Origin: JANMAT01 sp031359995
GTDB taxonomy: Bacteria > Actinomycetota > Acidimicrobiia > Acidimicrobiales > Ilumatobacteraceae
Assembly: GCA_031359995.1 (NCBI GenBank)
Contig: JANMAT010000172.1
Span: 1 to 61,220 of the forward strand
DNA: 61,220 nucleotides
Reading direction: 5' to 3'
In this document: piece after piece, positions 27,553-35,749 of the stretch
Layout of the letters: every line of letters begins with the position of its first letter
Position numbering within the stretch: position 1 is the stretch's first letter
Translations under genes and position numbers: made by a program
Notes under the pieces: generated by a model
The model's database searches: none
What the model saw: only the letters and a program-made list of their open reading frames with translations
Told to the model about the DNA's origin: nothing

Positions 27553-28044
27553 TCAGCCCGGGGCCGTGTCGCTCAACTGGCGGCGGAGCTCCTGCTCCTC
27601 GGTCCACCGTTGGGTCTCGTCGCGCACGACGGCAGCGATGCCCACGACGGCGCCGGCGCCGTCCTTCACCAACGTGACCGTGAACGCGATGGAGCGACGC
27701 ACGCCGTCGGCGTGGAGCGACGGCACCCGCAGCAGTTCCGCGCCGTAGCGCGTCTCCCCCGTGGTCATCACGCGCTGGTAGCCGTCCCAGTGGGCGCCGC
27801 GGTGACGGTCGGGGATGATCAGGTCGAGCGACGAGCCCACCGCCGTGGCCTCGGGCCAGCCGAAGATCCGCTCGGCCGCCCCGTTCCAGAACACGATCGT
27901 GCCGGTGGCGTCGGCGATCACCACCCCGTCGGCCAGGTCGCGCAGGATCGTCCCGAACACCAGATCGTCGGCGGCCAGACCGCTGCCGTCCTCGAACAGA
28001 TGGGCCCAGCACGGCGGGTCGCCGCCGAGATCGTGGTCGCTCAC
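27553..28044 (-). CDS. Single PAS-domain protein
   Basis: 163 residues from GTG 28044. After a short N-terminus ('CWAHLFEDGSG') a standard PAS domain runs from about 28 to 145: 'LADGVVIADATGTIVFWNGAAERIFGW', 'GSSLDLIIPDRHR', and the PAC-type end 'IAFTVTLVKDGAGAVVGIAAVVRDETQRW', followed by a short helix with 'EQELRRQL'. No kinase, cyclase, GGDEF or DNA-binding domain is attached, so it probably senses a small ligand or redox state and works through a partner. Longer versions upstream run into the divergent CoA-transferase promoter region and are not supported. Confidence 0.85.
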   Translation of the reverse strand: MSDHDLGGDPPCWAHLFEDGSGLAADDLVFGTILRDLADGVVIADATGTIVFWNGAAERIFGWPEATAVGSSLDLIIPDRHRGAHWDGYQRVMTTGETRYGAELLRVPSLHADGVRRSIAFTVTLVKDGAGAVVGIAAVVRDETQRWTEEQELRRQLSDTAPG

Positions 28045-28135
28045 GCGGACGGTTCTACCCCGCGCGGGCGGGCGGCAGTCCCGCCGACGCGAACTGGTAG
28101 ACACTGCGGCACCGACGACGAGGGGGACGAGGCGG

Positions 28136-30430
28136 ATGGGGCCGTTGCACGGCGTGCGGGTGATCGACCTGACCGACGACCTGGGGCGCTTCGCCACCAA
28201 GCTGCTGGCCGAGATGGGCGCCCACGTCGTGCGGGTGCACGACGGAACCGGCGTGACCCACGGCCCGCCCATGCGGGACCCGGCCGCCGCCACCCGCGGC
28301 GGCCTGCTCGACTGGTGGTACGAGGCGTCCAAGCGCACCCTGCCCCTCGCCCTCGACACCGCCGCGGGCGCCGCTGCTTACCGGCGACTGGCTGCCGGCG
28401 CCGACCTGATCGTCGAGACGATGACGCCCGGCCGGCTCGCCGCGCTCGGCCTCGACCACCCCGACCTCGTGGCCGCCAACCCGCGCCTCGTGCAGATCAG
28501 CCTCACCCCGTTCGGGCGCACCGGCCCCCGTGCCGGTTGGGCCACCACCGATCTCGTCACCGCGGCCATGAGCGGCGTGCTGTCGGTGAGCGGCACCCCC
28601 GACGAGGCCGTCGTGCCGTGGGGCCGCCAAAGCTTCGCCGCCGCGTCGATCATCGCCGCGCTCACCGGTCTGGCCTGCGTGCGGGGCGCCCGCCTCACCG
28701 GCGGCGGCCAGCTGGTCGACATCTCGGCCCAGGAGGCGGTGGCCACCAGCGTCGAGCAGATCTGGTTCCAGTACCACTACGACGACCTGCAGCCCTACGA
28801 CAAGATCGCCCCGCGCCAGGGCAGCCTGCACTGGTCGAAGGGCTATCTGGTCATGCCGTGCGGCACGGGCGCGTGCATGGTGACGCCCACGCCCGCCCCG
28901 CAGGCCCTGCTCGACTGGCTGATCGCCGAGGGCGTGCCCGGAGCGGCCGGGCTCGTGCCCGAGGGCGAGGTGCTCACGCTCGAGTACCTGCCCCAACTGG
29001 TCGGGCTGGCCGCCGGCTTCGTGCGCACCCGTGACGCCGAGACGCTGTTCCACGAGGCCCAGTCGCGCCACCTCGCCTGGGGGCAGGTGCAGACCGTGCG
29101 CGACCTGGAGCACAACGCCCAGCTCGCGTTCCGCGGCGCGTTCGTGGCCACGCCCGGGCGGGCGTCGGTGCGGCGCGGCCGCTTCCCCATCGTGTTCACC
29201 GGCACGCCGGCCGACGCCCCCGCGGCGCCGACGCCGACCGTGGTCGACGAGGTCGCGGCCGAGTGGGGGCCGCGCCCGGCGCCGAGCGGCCCGCTGGCGC
29301 CGCCGGCCATCCGCCCGCTCGAAGGCGTCCGGGTGCTCGACCTCAGCTGGGTGCTGGCCGGGCCGTTCGGGTGCCGCCTGCTCGGCGACCTCGGCGCCGA
29401 CGTGGTCAAGATCCAGACAACCACGCGGCCGCTGTCGGGCGTGAACGACCCCGAGCACGGGTTCTTCGCGACCTACAACCGCTCGAAGCGCTCGGTGGCC
29501 CTCGACATGAAGGCGGCGGGCGCCCTCGACATCATGCGCGGCCTCGTCGAGCACGCCGACGTGCTGATCGAGAACTACGCCGCCGGGGTGCTCTCCCGCT
29601 GGGGTCTCGACTGGGACACGCTGCGCTCGTGGAACCCGCGCCTGGTCTACGTGACCATGTCGGGCTGCGGGCACGAGGGCCCATGGAGCAGCGTCGTGTC
29701 GTACGGCCCCACGGTGCAGGCCCTGTGCGGGCTCACCGCGCTGAGCAACCCGCCCGGCCGCTTCGACGTGGGCGCCGGGTACGCCATCAACGACATGGCC
29801 GCCGGCGGCCTCGGTGCCGTCGCCGTGCTCGCCGCGCTGGAGGGGCGCGAGCGCACCGGCGAAGGACAGCTCGTCGACATCGCCCAGCTCGAGGTGGGCG
29901 CCTACCTGGTGGGCGCGGCCGTGCTCGACGTGTTGAGCAACGATCGCGCCGCCGAGCCGACGGGCAACCGCGACCCGTACGCGACCCATCTGCTCGACGC
30001 CGTGTTCAAGACGACCGATGGCGAGGTCGCGATCACCGTGCGCCACACCGACGACGCCGAGGCCGTGCGCCACGTCACCGGCGGCGACGTCGAGGGGTTG
30101 CCGGCGTGGTGCGCGGCGCGCACCGGCCGTGAGGTGATGACGGCGCTCCAGGCCGCCGGCGTGGCTGCGGGACGCGTGCAGAACGCCCATCACATGCTCA
30201 CCGACGACGAGCAGCTGGCGGCGCGCGACTACTTCCGCACGATGGACTCGCCGGTGTTCGGCGAACGGCCCTACGAACGCTTCCCGGCCGTGTTCGGGCG
30301 TACGGTCATCGAGCCCTACGCGCTGCCCCCGACGTTCGTGGGCGAGCACGCCTTCGACGTGCTCGGCGGCGTGGTTGGCCTGAGCGACGAGCAGATCGCC
30401 GAGGCGCTGGCCGACGGCCGTCTGGTCTGA
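28136..30430 (+). CDS. Double class III CoA-transferase (CaiB/BaiF), first half probably inactive
   Basis: 764 residues, two CaiB/BaiF-type halves in tandem (about 1-385 and 392-764). ATG 28136 follows a purine-rich 'agggggacgagg'. The second half has the complete pattern: 'GVRVLDLSWVLAGPFGCRLLGDLGADVVKI', 'NRSKRSVALDMK', and D553 in 'NDMAAGGLGAVAVLAALEGR', matching the catalytic aspartate of this family. The first half keeps 'GVRVIDLTDDLGRFATKLLAEMGAHVVRV' and 'DISAQEAVATSVEQ', but its equivalent helix reads 'GRQSFAAASIIAALTG' without the aspartate. Family members move CoA between acids or racemise 2-methylacyl-CoA. Natural fused dimers of this type occur in actinobacteria (from memory). Confidence 0.9.
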   Translation: MGPLHGVRVIDLTDDLGRFATKLLAEMGAHVVRVHDGTGVTHGPPMRDPAAATRGGLLDWWYEASKRTLPLALDTAAGAAAYRRLAAGADLIVETMTPGRLAALGLDHPDLVAANPRLVQISLTPFGRTGPRAGWATTDLVTAAMSGVLSVSGTPDEAVVPWGRQSFAAASIIAALTGLACVRGARLTGGGQLVDISAQEAVATSVEQIWFQYHYDDLQPYDKIAPRQGSLHWSKGYLVMPCGTGACMVTPTPAPQALLDWLIAEGVPGAAGLVPEGEVLTLEYLPQLVGLAAGFVRTRDAETLFHEAQSRHLAWGQVQTVRDLEHNAQLAFRGAFVATPGRASVRRGRFPIVFTGTPADAPAAPTPTVVDEVAAEWGPRPAPSGPLAPPAIRPLEGVRVLDLSWVLAGPFGCRLLGDLGADVVKIQTTTRPLSGVNDPEHGFFATYNRSKRSVALDMKAAGALDIMRGLVEHADVLIENYAAGVLSRWGLDWDTLRSWNPRLVYVTMSGCGHEGPWSSVVSYGPTVQALCGLTALSNPPGRFDVGAGYAINDMAAGGLGAVAVLAALEGRERTGEGQLVDIAQLEVGAYLVGAAVLDVLSNDRAAEPTGNRDPYATHLLDAVFKTTDGEVAITVRHTDDAEAVRHVTGGDVEGLPAWCAARTGREVMTALQAAGVAAGRVQNAHHMLTDDEQLAARDYFRTMDSPVFGERPYERFPAVFGRTVIEPYALPPTFVGEHAFDVLGGVVGLSDEQIAEALADGRLV

Positions 30431-30437
30431 ACCTCGG

Positions 30438-30860
30438 TCAGCGACTCGGGCGGTTCGGCAGGGCCCGCCACTCGTCCTCGGTCCAGTGGCGCCGCAGCTC
30501 GCTGGTCACGAAGTCCGAGGTCCACCGCACCATGTCGACCCAGGGCAGCTCGGCACTGGCCACCTCGGTGAAGGCCATGCCCTCGAGCAGCAGGGCGGCG
30601 TCCTCGATGTGCAGAGCGAGCGTGCGGGGCTCGCCCCGCAGGGTGCGCCACTCGTCCTCGTCCCACAGCACCTCGAGCCAGGTGTCGAGCCCCATCACGT
30701 GCTCCAGGTCCCAGCCCCAGCCGCCGTAGCCCTGGTCGATCATGATGCCGAGCAACTGGCGCAGCGCGGCGGCGGCGTCGATGCCGAGGGTCACGTCGCG
30801 CGCTCCGGTCACGACTCCGATCGTGCCGGGCCGGGCGGGCCGACGCCACTCGTGGCCCAC
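30438..30860 (-). CDS. Hypothetical protein coupled to the CadI-like gene
   Basis: 140 residues from GTG 30860, which lies 5 nt after the stop of the CadI/ArsI-like gene, so translation is probably coupled. The sequence is acidic and Trp-rich: 'LRQLLGIMIDQGYGGWGWDLEHVMGLDTWLEVLWDEDEWRTL' and 'RRHWTEDEWRAL'. The motif D/E-D-E-W-R-x-L occurs twice (in 'DEDEWRTL' and 'TEDEWRAL'), suggesting an internal repeat. No family recognised. A GTG about 16 codons downstream is an alternative start. It ends 7 nt from the stop of the convergent CoA-transferase. Confidence 0.6.
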   Translation of the reverse strand: MGHEWRRPARPGTIGVVTGARDVTLGIDAAAALRQLLGIMIDQGYGGWGWDLEHVMGLDTWLEVLWDEDEWRTLRGEPRTLALHIEDAALLLEGMAFTEVASAELPWVDMVRWTSDFVTSELRRHWTEDEWRALPNRPSR

Positions 30861-30865
30861 CGAGC

Positions 30866-31321
30866 TCAGCAGCAGGCGCCGGGCTCGGCGCTCAGGGAAA
30901 CCGACGGTGCGTCGACGGCCGGCTCGGCGCAGCAGGCGTCGTCGGGCCGCGTCATGACCGACGCATCGGCCAGCACGGTGTAGATCTCCCACGGGATCTC
31001 GGGCCCCGACACCCAAACCTTGTCCTGCACGGCGAAGCAACAGGTGGTGGACTCCTGCACCTCGCACGCCGCGCCCTCACCCAGCATGCGGGCCGCCTCG
31101 GCGCTCACGATGTCGGTGCTCTCGACCTCGACCCCGACGTGGTTGAGCGTGCCGGGCGCCCCGTCGCCGGCGATGAGCACGAGCTTCAGCGGCGGCTCGG
31201 TGATGACGAAGTTGGCGTAGTTCTCCCGCACCTTGGCCGGCGGGGTGCGGAACAGCTTGGTGTAGAACGCGATGGACTCGTCGAGATCGCCCACGTTGAG
31301 GGCGAGTTGGACACGGGACAT
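30866..31321 (-). CDS. cadI: ArsI/CadI family metal-resistance VOC protein
   Basis: 151 residues from ATG 31321, with GAGGAGG about 5 nt upstream. The VOC fold with 'FRTPPAKVRENYANFVITEPPLKLVLI', 'LNHVGVEVEST' and the vicinal cysteine pair in 'TTCCFAVQDKVWV' (C94-C95) followed by 'WEIYTVL' matches the ArsI/CadI family. ArsI members are Fe(II) C-As lyases acting on trivalent organoarsenicals; CadI is a cadmium-induced relative. Plausible metal ligands are Q5, H61 and E112 (inference from family). Two more cysteine pairs sit near the C-terminus (C130-C131, C150-C151). It is divergent from an ArsR-type repressor with operator-like palindromes between them. Choice between ArsI and CadI is uncertain. 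Confidence 0.85.
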   Translation of the reverse strand: MSRVQLALNVGDLDESIAFYTKLFRTPPAKVRENYANFVITEPPLKLVLIAGDGAPGTLNHVGVEVESTDIVSAEAARMLGEGAACEVQESTTCCFAVQDKVWVSGPEIPWEIYTVLADASVMTRPDDACCAEPAVDAPSVSLSAEPGACC

Positions 31322-31357
31322 GGTTTCCTCCTCGGGCACGATCGTCAGGTCGAAAGA

Positions 31358-31435
31358 CATCGACGATCTTCGATGTTTCCCAGCATCGCGAGCACATCGA
31401 CGCACGTCAATGGATTTCTTCGACGTTCTTCGATA
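31358..31435. promoter_or_regulatory. Three 18-bp ArsR-type operator palindromes
   Basis: The 125-nt gap between the divergent cadI-like and arsR genes holds three related imperfect palindromes of the form arm(6)-N6-arm(6). CATCGA-N6-TCGATG lies at 31358-31375 (perfect arms), CATCGA-N6-TCAATG at 31395-31412, and CTTCGA-N6-TCGATA at 31418-31435. Sites 1 and 3 share the core TCGACG(A/T)TCTTCGAT. Site 3 ends 11 nt before the arsR ATG, so binding would block its own gene; site 1 begins 36 nt upstream of the cadI ATG. This is the expected layout for metal-released autorepression. Confidence 0.7.
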
Positions 31436-31446
31436 CATTGTCTCCC

Positions 31447-31791
31447 ATGGTGTCGCGCTCCAAGACCCCGCCGGCCACCGATCCGTTGGCGTGCTGCAGC
31501 CCCGTACGCAGCGACGCCCTCGACGAGACGCAGGCCGGCCTGCTGGCCCGGTCGTTCGCCGCCCTGGCCGACCCCATCCGCCTCCGCCTGCTCTCGTTCA
31601 TCACCTCGTCGCCGGGCGAGGTGTGCGCCTGCGATCTCGTGGAACCGTCGGGGCGCTCGCAGCCCACGGTGAGCCACCACATGAAGATCCTGGTCGACGC
31701 CGGCCTCGTCACGCGCGACAAGCGTGGCCTGTGGGTCTGGTACCAGGCCGTGCCCGACCGCCTCGACGCCCTCCGCGCCGTCCTCGGGTAG
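31447..31791 (+). CDS. ArsR/SmtB family transcriptional repressor
   Basis: 114 residues, winged-helix ArsR type. 'LARSFAALADPIRLRLLSFI' starts the domain, 'GEVCACDLVEP' (the ELCVCDL-type metal box, two cysteines) is in the alpha-3 region, 'QPTVSHHMKILVDAGLVTRDKRGLWVWYQ' is the recognition helix and wing. An extra cysteine pair 'ACCSP' lies in the N-terminal arm (about residues 14-15), as in arsenite- or cadmium-sensing variants. It is divergent from the cadI-like gene and surrounded by palindromic sites, so metal-responsive repression of both genes is likely. Confidence 0.92.
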   Translation: MVSRSKTPPATDPLACCSPVRSDALDETQAGLLARSFAALADPIRLRLLSFITSSPGEVCACDLVEPSGRSQPTVSHHMKILVDAGLVTRDKRGLWVWYQAVPDRLDALRAVLG

Positions 31792-31818
31792 CGACGAAGG
31801 CCGCCGCGGCGCCCTCCT

Positions 31819-32076
31819 CTACATCGGTTCGCGAGCGGCGAGGCCGCGCACCGCGACGGCGGCGAGCACCAGACCCACCACCAGCGCGACCCCGCTCACG
31901 ACGTAAGCGGCCGGGGCGCCCACGCCGAGCCCCAACAGCAGGCACAGCACGAGCACGCCGACGGCGAACAGCGCCACCCCGATGTCGGCCCGGCGCACCA
32001 GGGCACGCGAGACGCGCGTGCGCAGCTCGGGGGGCACCGACGTGGTGCGCCGGTGCTGCTTGTGCTCGAGGTACAC
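31819..32076 (-). CDS. Small two-helix membrane protein
   Basis: 85 residues from GTG 32076, preceded by a GAGAG element at suitable distance. A basic N-terminal third ('EHKQHRRTTSVPPELRTRVSRALVRR') is followed by two hydrophobic helices ('IGVALFAVGVLVLCLLLGLGVG' and 'AAYVVSGVALVVGLVLAAVAV') and a short tail 'RGLAAREPM'. The frame stays open some codons further upstream without a normal start, so the N-terminus is uncertain. Function unknown; it lies convergent to arsR and downstream of the dioxygenase gene. Confidence 0.6.
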   Translation of the reverse strand: MYLEHKQHRRTTSVPPELRTRVSRALVRRADIGVALFAVGVLVLCLLLGLGVGAPAAYVVSGVALVVGLVLAAVAVRGLAAREPM

Positions 32077-32157
32077 ACCGAAGCTCTCACGCAGGTCGAT
32101 GCGGCGGAGCGTACCGGCGGGCCGCCGACGGCACCGTGCCCAGGGGCGCCGCCGGGC

Positions 32158-33024
32158 TCAGCCCGGCGCGGCGAACTCGGCCACGGGGTCACCGGCGATG
32201 CGGGCGTGGTACATGACCCGCGGCTCGTCCATGTTCCACGGGCGGGCCTGGTGCATCAGGCACCGGTTGTCCCACACGACGGCGTCGCCCGGCGTCCACG
32301 TGTGGTGGTAGACGCGCGGCGGCCGGCAGGCGAACTCGTGCAGCTGCTCCAGGAACGCGTCCGACTCGTCCGGATCGAGGCCCGGGATGCCGTAGGCGTG
32401 GCGACCGATGAGCAGTGACCGGCGCCCGGTCTCGGGGTGCACCTTCACCAGCGGCCGCAACGGTGGCTCCTGCCCGAAGAAGCCGTAGCCCTTGTGCTGG
32501 CCGTCGGCACTGGCGGTGAAGCCGGCCTTGGCCTGGCTGTGGTAGAGCGAGTGGAGCGCAGAGAGCCCGTCGACGCGGCGACGGGTCGCCTCGTCGAGGG
32601 CGTCATAGGCGGCGCGCATGTCGGCCCAGCCTGTTTCGCCACGCGACGACGGCACCACGTGGGCGGTGAACACCGCACCCTTGGCCTGCACCGGCATGTA
32701 GGTGCTGTCGTGGTGCCAGCCCATGTTGCCCTTCAGGATCTTCACGACGTCGTCGTCGGGGTCGTCAGGGCGCACGGTGCCATCGCGGCGCACGTTGCTG
32801 ATGGCGGCGAGGTCGAACTCGAGCGCACCGAAGCGGGTGGCGAAGGCGACCTGCTCGGCGTTGGTGAGGTGCTGGCCGGGGAAGACGAGCAGGGCGTGCT
32901 CGAGCCACAGCTCGTAGAGCGGGGCGAAGCCGGCGTCGTCGAGCTCGGCCAGCCGGATGCCGGTGACCACCGCGCCGAACGTCGCGTCGAGGCGCCCCAC
33001 CGATGCCGTCGCGAACATCGTCAT
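32158..33024 (-). CDS. TauD/TfdA family 2-oxoglutarate-dependent dioxygenase
   Basis: 288 residues, full length for the family. The iron triad is present: H104-x-D106 in 'WHHDSTY' and H258 in 'NRCLMHQARPW', with the 2-oxoglutarate-binding arginine likely in 'RVMYHARI' (R269 or R275). The N-terminal 'LDATFGAVVTGIRL' strand is also typical. Members hydroxylate taurine, 2,4-D, alkyl sulfates and similar molecules. No taurine transporter or other diagnostic neighbour exists, so the substrate is unknown. ATG 33024. Confidence 0.92.
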   Translation of the reverse strand: MTMFATASVGRLDATFGAVVTGIRLAELDDAGFAPLYELWLEHALLVFPGQHLTNAEQVAFATRFGALEFDLAAISNVRRDGTVRPDDPDDDVVKILKGNMGWHHDSTYMPVQAKGAVFTAHVVPSSRGETGWADMRAAYDALDEATRRRVDGLSALHSLYHSQAKAGFTASADGQHKGYGFFGQEPPLRPLVKVHPETGRRSLLIGRHAYGIPGLDPDESDAFLEQLHEFACRPPRVYHHTWTPGDAVVWDNRCLMHQARPWNMDEPRVMYHARIAGDPVAEFAAPG

Positions 33025-33118
33025 GACGTCCCCCCTTCTCGGCGCCGTGTCCCCACGCGGCGCACGATGACGGTACCACCGCAGCGCGCACCGAACGAGG
33101 GGCCGGCAGGCCCCAGGG

Positions 33119-33982
33119 TCAGGCCGGCGGGTCGAGCGGCTCGCGCTGGGTGTCGGCCACGAGCTTCTCGATGGCCACCGGACCGCCCTCCACCAGCGCC
33201 TGGATGGCCCGGTCGATCTCCTGACCGAACATGATCCGCAGCGTGTCGAAACCGAGGGGGCGGATCGTCGCGTAGGCGTTCAGCACGCCTTCGACCCCCA
33301 GGCCCGAGCCGGTGAGGAGATCATCCTTCCAGTAGTAGACGTAGTACGAGACGAGCTCCTCGGCCAGCGCCCGGATGCTGGTGCGGATGAGCGCCGCCGC
33401 CCCCATGGACACCGACATCTCCACGCCCGCCTGCTCCAGGGCGACGATGGCGTCGACGAAGCCGATGCTCTCGACCAGGTAGGGTGGGAGCACCCCGAGA
33501 CCCTCGCGGCGCACGACGCCGACGGTCTCCAGGTCGGCCAGCAACCCCGGTCGCCCGCCGCCGTAGCGGTGCAGCAGCTCCTCGGCCGACAGCAGCACCG
33601 GTCGGTCGTCGGCCCACGGGTCGCGGAAGTGCCCGGGGAGCCCGAGCCACGTCTGGAGGGAATCACCGCCCTGCTCGAGCTGCTCGAGCGCGTCGCGGAT
33701 GGCGTCGAGCCGCAAGCCCCGGTCGCGCAGGTCGGCAATGAGGTGCAGGCGACGTACGTGATCGTCGTCGTAGAAGGCGACACGGCCCTCACGACGGGGC
33801 GACGGCAGCACGCCCTGCGACTGGTAGAAGCGGATCGTGCGCCCGGGCACCCCGGTCTGCTGCGCGAGCTCGTCGATGGTGTAGGAGCGCGGTCGCTCAC
33901 TGGTCTCGGCCTTCGGCTCCTGCACCGACGCGTCGACGACCACGGGCGTGCCGCTCTCGTCCGCGCTCGGTCGCTTGGCCAC
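33119..33982 (-). CDS. MerR family transcriptional regulator
   Basis: About 287 residues from GTG 33982; longer starts (ATG 34039, GTG 34063) are open but that stretch has poor G/C third positions and would collide with the divergent gene at 34053. A disordered N-terminus leads to a classic MerR winged helix-turn-helix: 'YTIDELAQQTGVPGRTIRFYQSQGVLPSP' and 'VAFYDDDHVRRLHLIADLRDRGLRLDAI'. The ~190-residue C-terminal region is all-helical without metal-binding cysteines ('LLADLETVGVVRREGLGVLPPYLVESIGFVDAIVALEQAG' and so on), so it may bind an organic ligand. Target genes cannot be identified. Confidence 0.85.
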   Translation of the reverse strand: MAKRPSADESGTPVVVDASVQEPKAETSERPRSYTIDELAQQTGVPGRTIRFYQSQGVLPSPRREGRVAFYDDDHVRRLHLIADLRDRGLRLDAIRDALEQLEQGGDSLQTWLGLPGHFRDPWADDRPVLLSAEELLHRYGGGRPGLLADLETVGVVRREGLGVLPPYLVESIGFVDAIVALEQAGVEMSVSMGAAALIRTSIRALAEELVSYYVYYWKDDLLTGSGLGVEGVLNAYATIRPLGFDTLRIMFGQEIDRAIQALVEGGPVAIEKLVADTQREPLDPPA

Positions 33983-34052
33983 GGACGCATTCTCGCGTGT
34001 CCGCGCCGACAACAGCTGTATCTCGTCGACCAGTCCCATGCGACGCCCGGTC

Positions 34053-34285
34053 ATGAGCGACACCGCGCTCGGACCCGAGGAGCTCGTTCGCGGCCAGGTG
34101 GTGCACCGCCAGGGTGGCGCCTTGAACCCGGTCTACCTGGTGCGCAGCCTGGCCCTGCTCGACGATGCCGTGGCATTGGCCCGCCTCGGGGTCGACCTGG
34201 CCATCGGTGCGCCCTGTCACAGCTGGGGCCGGTGGCGGTGCCCACGGCGGTCGCCGTGCCGGCCTCGGGGCTACGACCGCGCTGA
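34053..34285 (+). pseudogene. Small unrecognised gene (~77 codons) with a one-base frameshift
   Basis: From ATG 34053 the frame reads 'MSDTALGPEELVRGQVVHRQ', then 'LVRSLALLDDAVALARLGVDLAIGAP' with strong G/C third positions. Near 34209-34216 the coding signal moves to another frame and continues 'LSQLGPVAVPTAVAVPASGLRPR' to a TGA at 34283-34285, 2 nt before the stop of the convergent oxidoreductase gene. One missing base would restore a single ~77-residue protein. Either a recent pseudogene or a sequencing error. No family recognised; it is divergent from the MerR gene. Confidence 0.5.
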
Positions 34286-34287
34286 CG

Positions 34288-35178
34288 TCAGCGCCGCAGG
34301 TCGGCCAGCGCCGCGGCGAGCAGGCGCTGCAGGTGCAGGCCCCGGTGCACGTCGAGCTCGTGGGGCGTGTTCGTGCGCACCGCGGTGGCGAGCTCCTGAG
34401 CCATGGTGGCGAACGCCGTCGCGTCCACCGCGGTGACCCCGTCGACCGCGTGCACACCATCGCGCGTGTGCACCTCGACGCCCGAGCGCATCGGCTGGGT
34501 GCCGGAGCTGCCGGTGAGCGACACCTCGCTCACCGCGCCACCGGCGTGCTCCAGCAGCAGACCGACCCAACGCTGCGGATCGCCGTGGGCCCGCACCTGC
34601 ACGACCGTTCCGAGCGCGGCGTCGAGCACGTCGATCATGTGGGGGCCGAGGTCGAACAACGGCCCGTGCTCCAGCCGCCACGGCGTGGCGAACGGTCCGC
34701 CCAGGAACGCGCCGCTCAGGAAGTGGGCGCGGGCGCCCAGCACGTCGAGACCGGCGACCTCGCGCAGGAAGGCCCGCACCGTCGGGGCGTAGCGCCAGCT
34801 GAGCACCATCTGCGTGGGCACCCCGGCGGCGTCGACGGCCTCGGCCAGTGCTTCGGCGGCGGCCACGTCGAGGGCCACCGGCTTCTCCAGCAGGAGCGCC
34901 TTGCCGGCGCGCGCCGCCGCCAGGGCCATGGTGGCCTGCACGTCGGGTGGCACCGAGAACGCCACCGCGTCGCACACCTCCAGCAGGGCCTCGTAGCGCT
35001 CGAACACGGGCACGCCGCCGTGCTGGGTGGCCAGTGCAGTGGCAGCGTCGGGCCGCCGGGCCCAGATGCCGGCCAGGCGGGTGTGCGGACCGGCGGCCAG
35101 CACCGGGGCGTGCACGTAGTGGGCCCAGGGCCCCGCCCCTACGAGGCCGACGGCGACAGGCGGTGGCGGCTCGGTCAT
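34288..35178 (-). CDS. Gfo/Idh/MocA family oxidoreductase
   Basis: 296 residues from ATG 35178. The Rossmann start 'VAVGLVGAGPWAHYVHAPVLA' (about 7-27), the conserved 'LLEKPVALD' (Lys-Pro motif of the family) and the C-terminal substrate-domain 'LFDLGPHMIDVLDAALG' with its histidine are present. These enzymes oxidise or reduce sugars, inositols or related alcohols with NAD(P). The protein is somewhat short for the family (usually 320-380), lacking part of the C-terminal sheet. Its 5' end is divergent from the small cupin gene, 76 nt away. Confidence 0.88.
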   Translation of the reverse strand: MTEPPPPVAVGLVGAGPWAHYVHAPVLAAGPHTRLAGIWARRPDAATALATQHGGVPVFERYEALLEVCDAVAFSVPPDVQATMALAAARAGKALLLEKPVALDVAAAEALAEAVDAAGVPTQMVLSWRYAPTVRAFLREVAGLDVLGARAHFLSGAFLGGPFATPWRLEHGPLFDLGPHMIDVLDAALGTVVQVRAHGDPQRWVGLLLEHAGGAVSEVSLTGSSGTQPMRSGVEVHTRDGVHAVDGVTAVDATAFATMAQELATAVRTNTPHELDVHRGLHLQRLLAAALADLRR

Positions 35179-35254
35179 GGGGCCGGAGCGTAGCGAGCGC
35201 CCGGCACGGGCCGGGCCGCACGGCGCACCCGGCGCCGTGCGACATGATGCGGCG

Positions 35255-35635
35255 ATGAAGGTCACACGCATCTACAGCGGCGCCGACGAGCGGTCGCACT
35301 TCGAGGACCTCGACATCCCGCTGCAGGACACCCCGGCCGGGCTCATGTCGTCGCGCATCGCCACCGACGCGGTGTTCTTCCGCCAACCGGCGGGCCGCGG
35401 CACGACCGACTTCCTCGACTACCACCCGGCGCCGCGCCGCCAGTTCGTCATCCACCTCGCCGGCCGGGTCGAGATCGAGACCGGGAGCGGCGAGACCCGG
35501 CAGTTCGGCGTGGGCGACATCCTGCTCGCCGACGACACCACCGGCCAGGGCCACATCAGCCGCGGCGTCGAGGGCCCGCGATTCCAGATCTTCGTCGCCC
35601 TCGCCGACGACATCGACCTCGACCGCTGGCGCTGA
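35255..35635 (+). CDS. Small cupin-type protein
   Basis: 126 residues. One cupin barrel can be followed: 'RRQFVIHLAGRVEIETGSGETRQFGVGDILLADDTTGQGHISR' contains the second cupin-like motif with glycine turns and a histidine, but the first motif lacks the usual HxH pair, so metal binding is doubtful. ATG 35255 is the first sensible start after the divergent gap. Cupins of this size are isomerases, sensors or uncharacterised. A regulatory or metabolic link with the neighbouring Gfo/Idh/MocA enzyme is possible but only inferred from position. Confidence 0.75.
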   Translation: MKVTRIYSGADERSHFEDLDIPLQDTPAGLMSSRIATDAVFFRQPAGRGTTDFLDYHPAPRRQFVIHLAGRVEIETGSGETRQFGVGDILLADDTTGQGHISRGVEGPRFQIFVALADDIDLDRWR

Positions 35636-35749
35636 CGGCCGACCTCATCGCCGGGTCGCCGGCGAAGACCTCGTCGCGCGGGCCGTGAGGCGCGCACTAC
35701 CATCGATGGTGGGCACGTCGCCGGGCACGACGGGCCAGGAGCGGGCACG

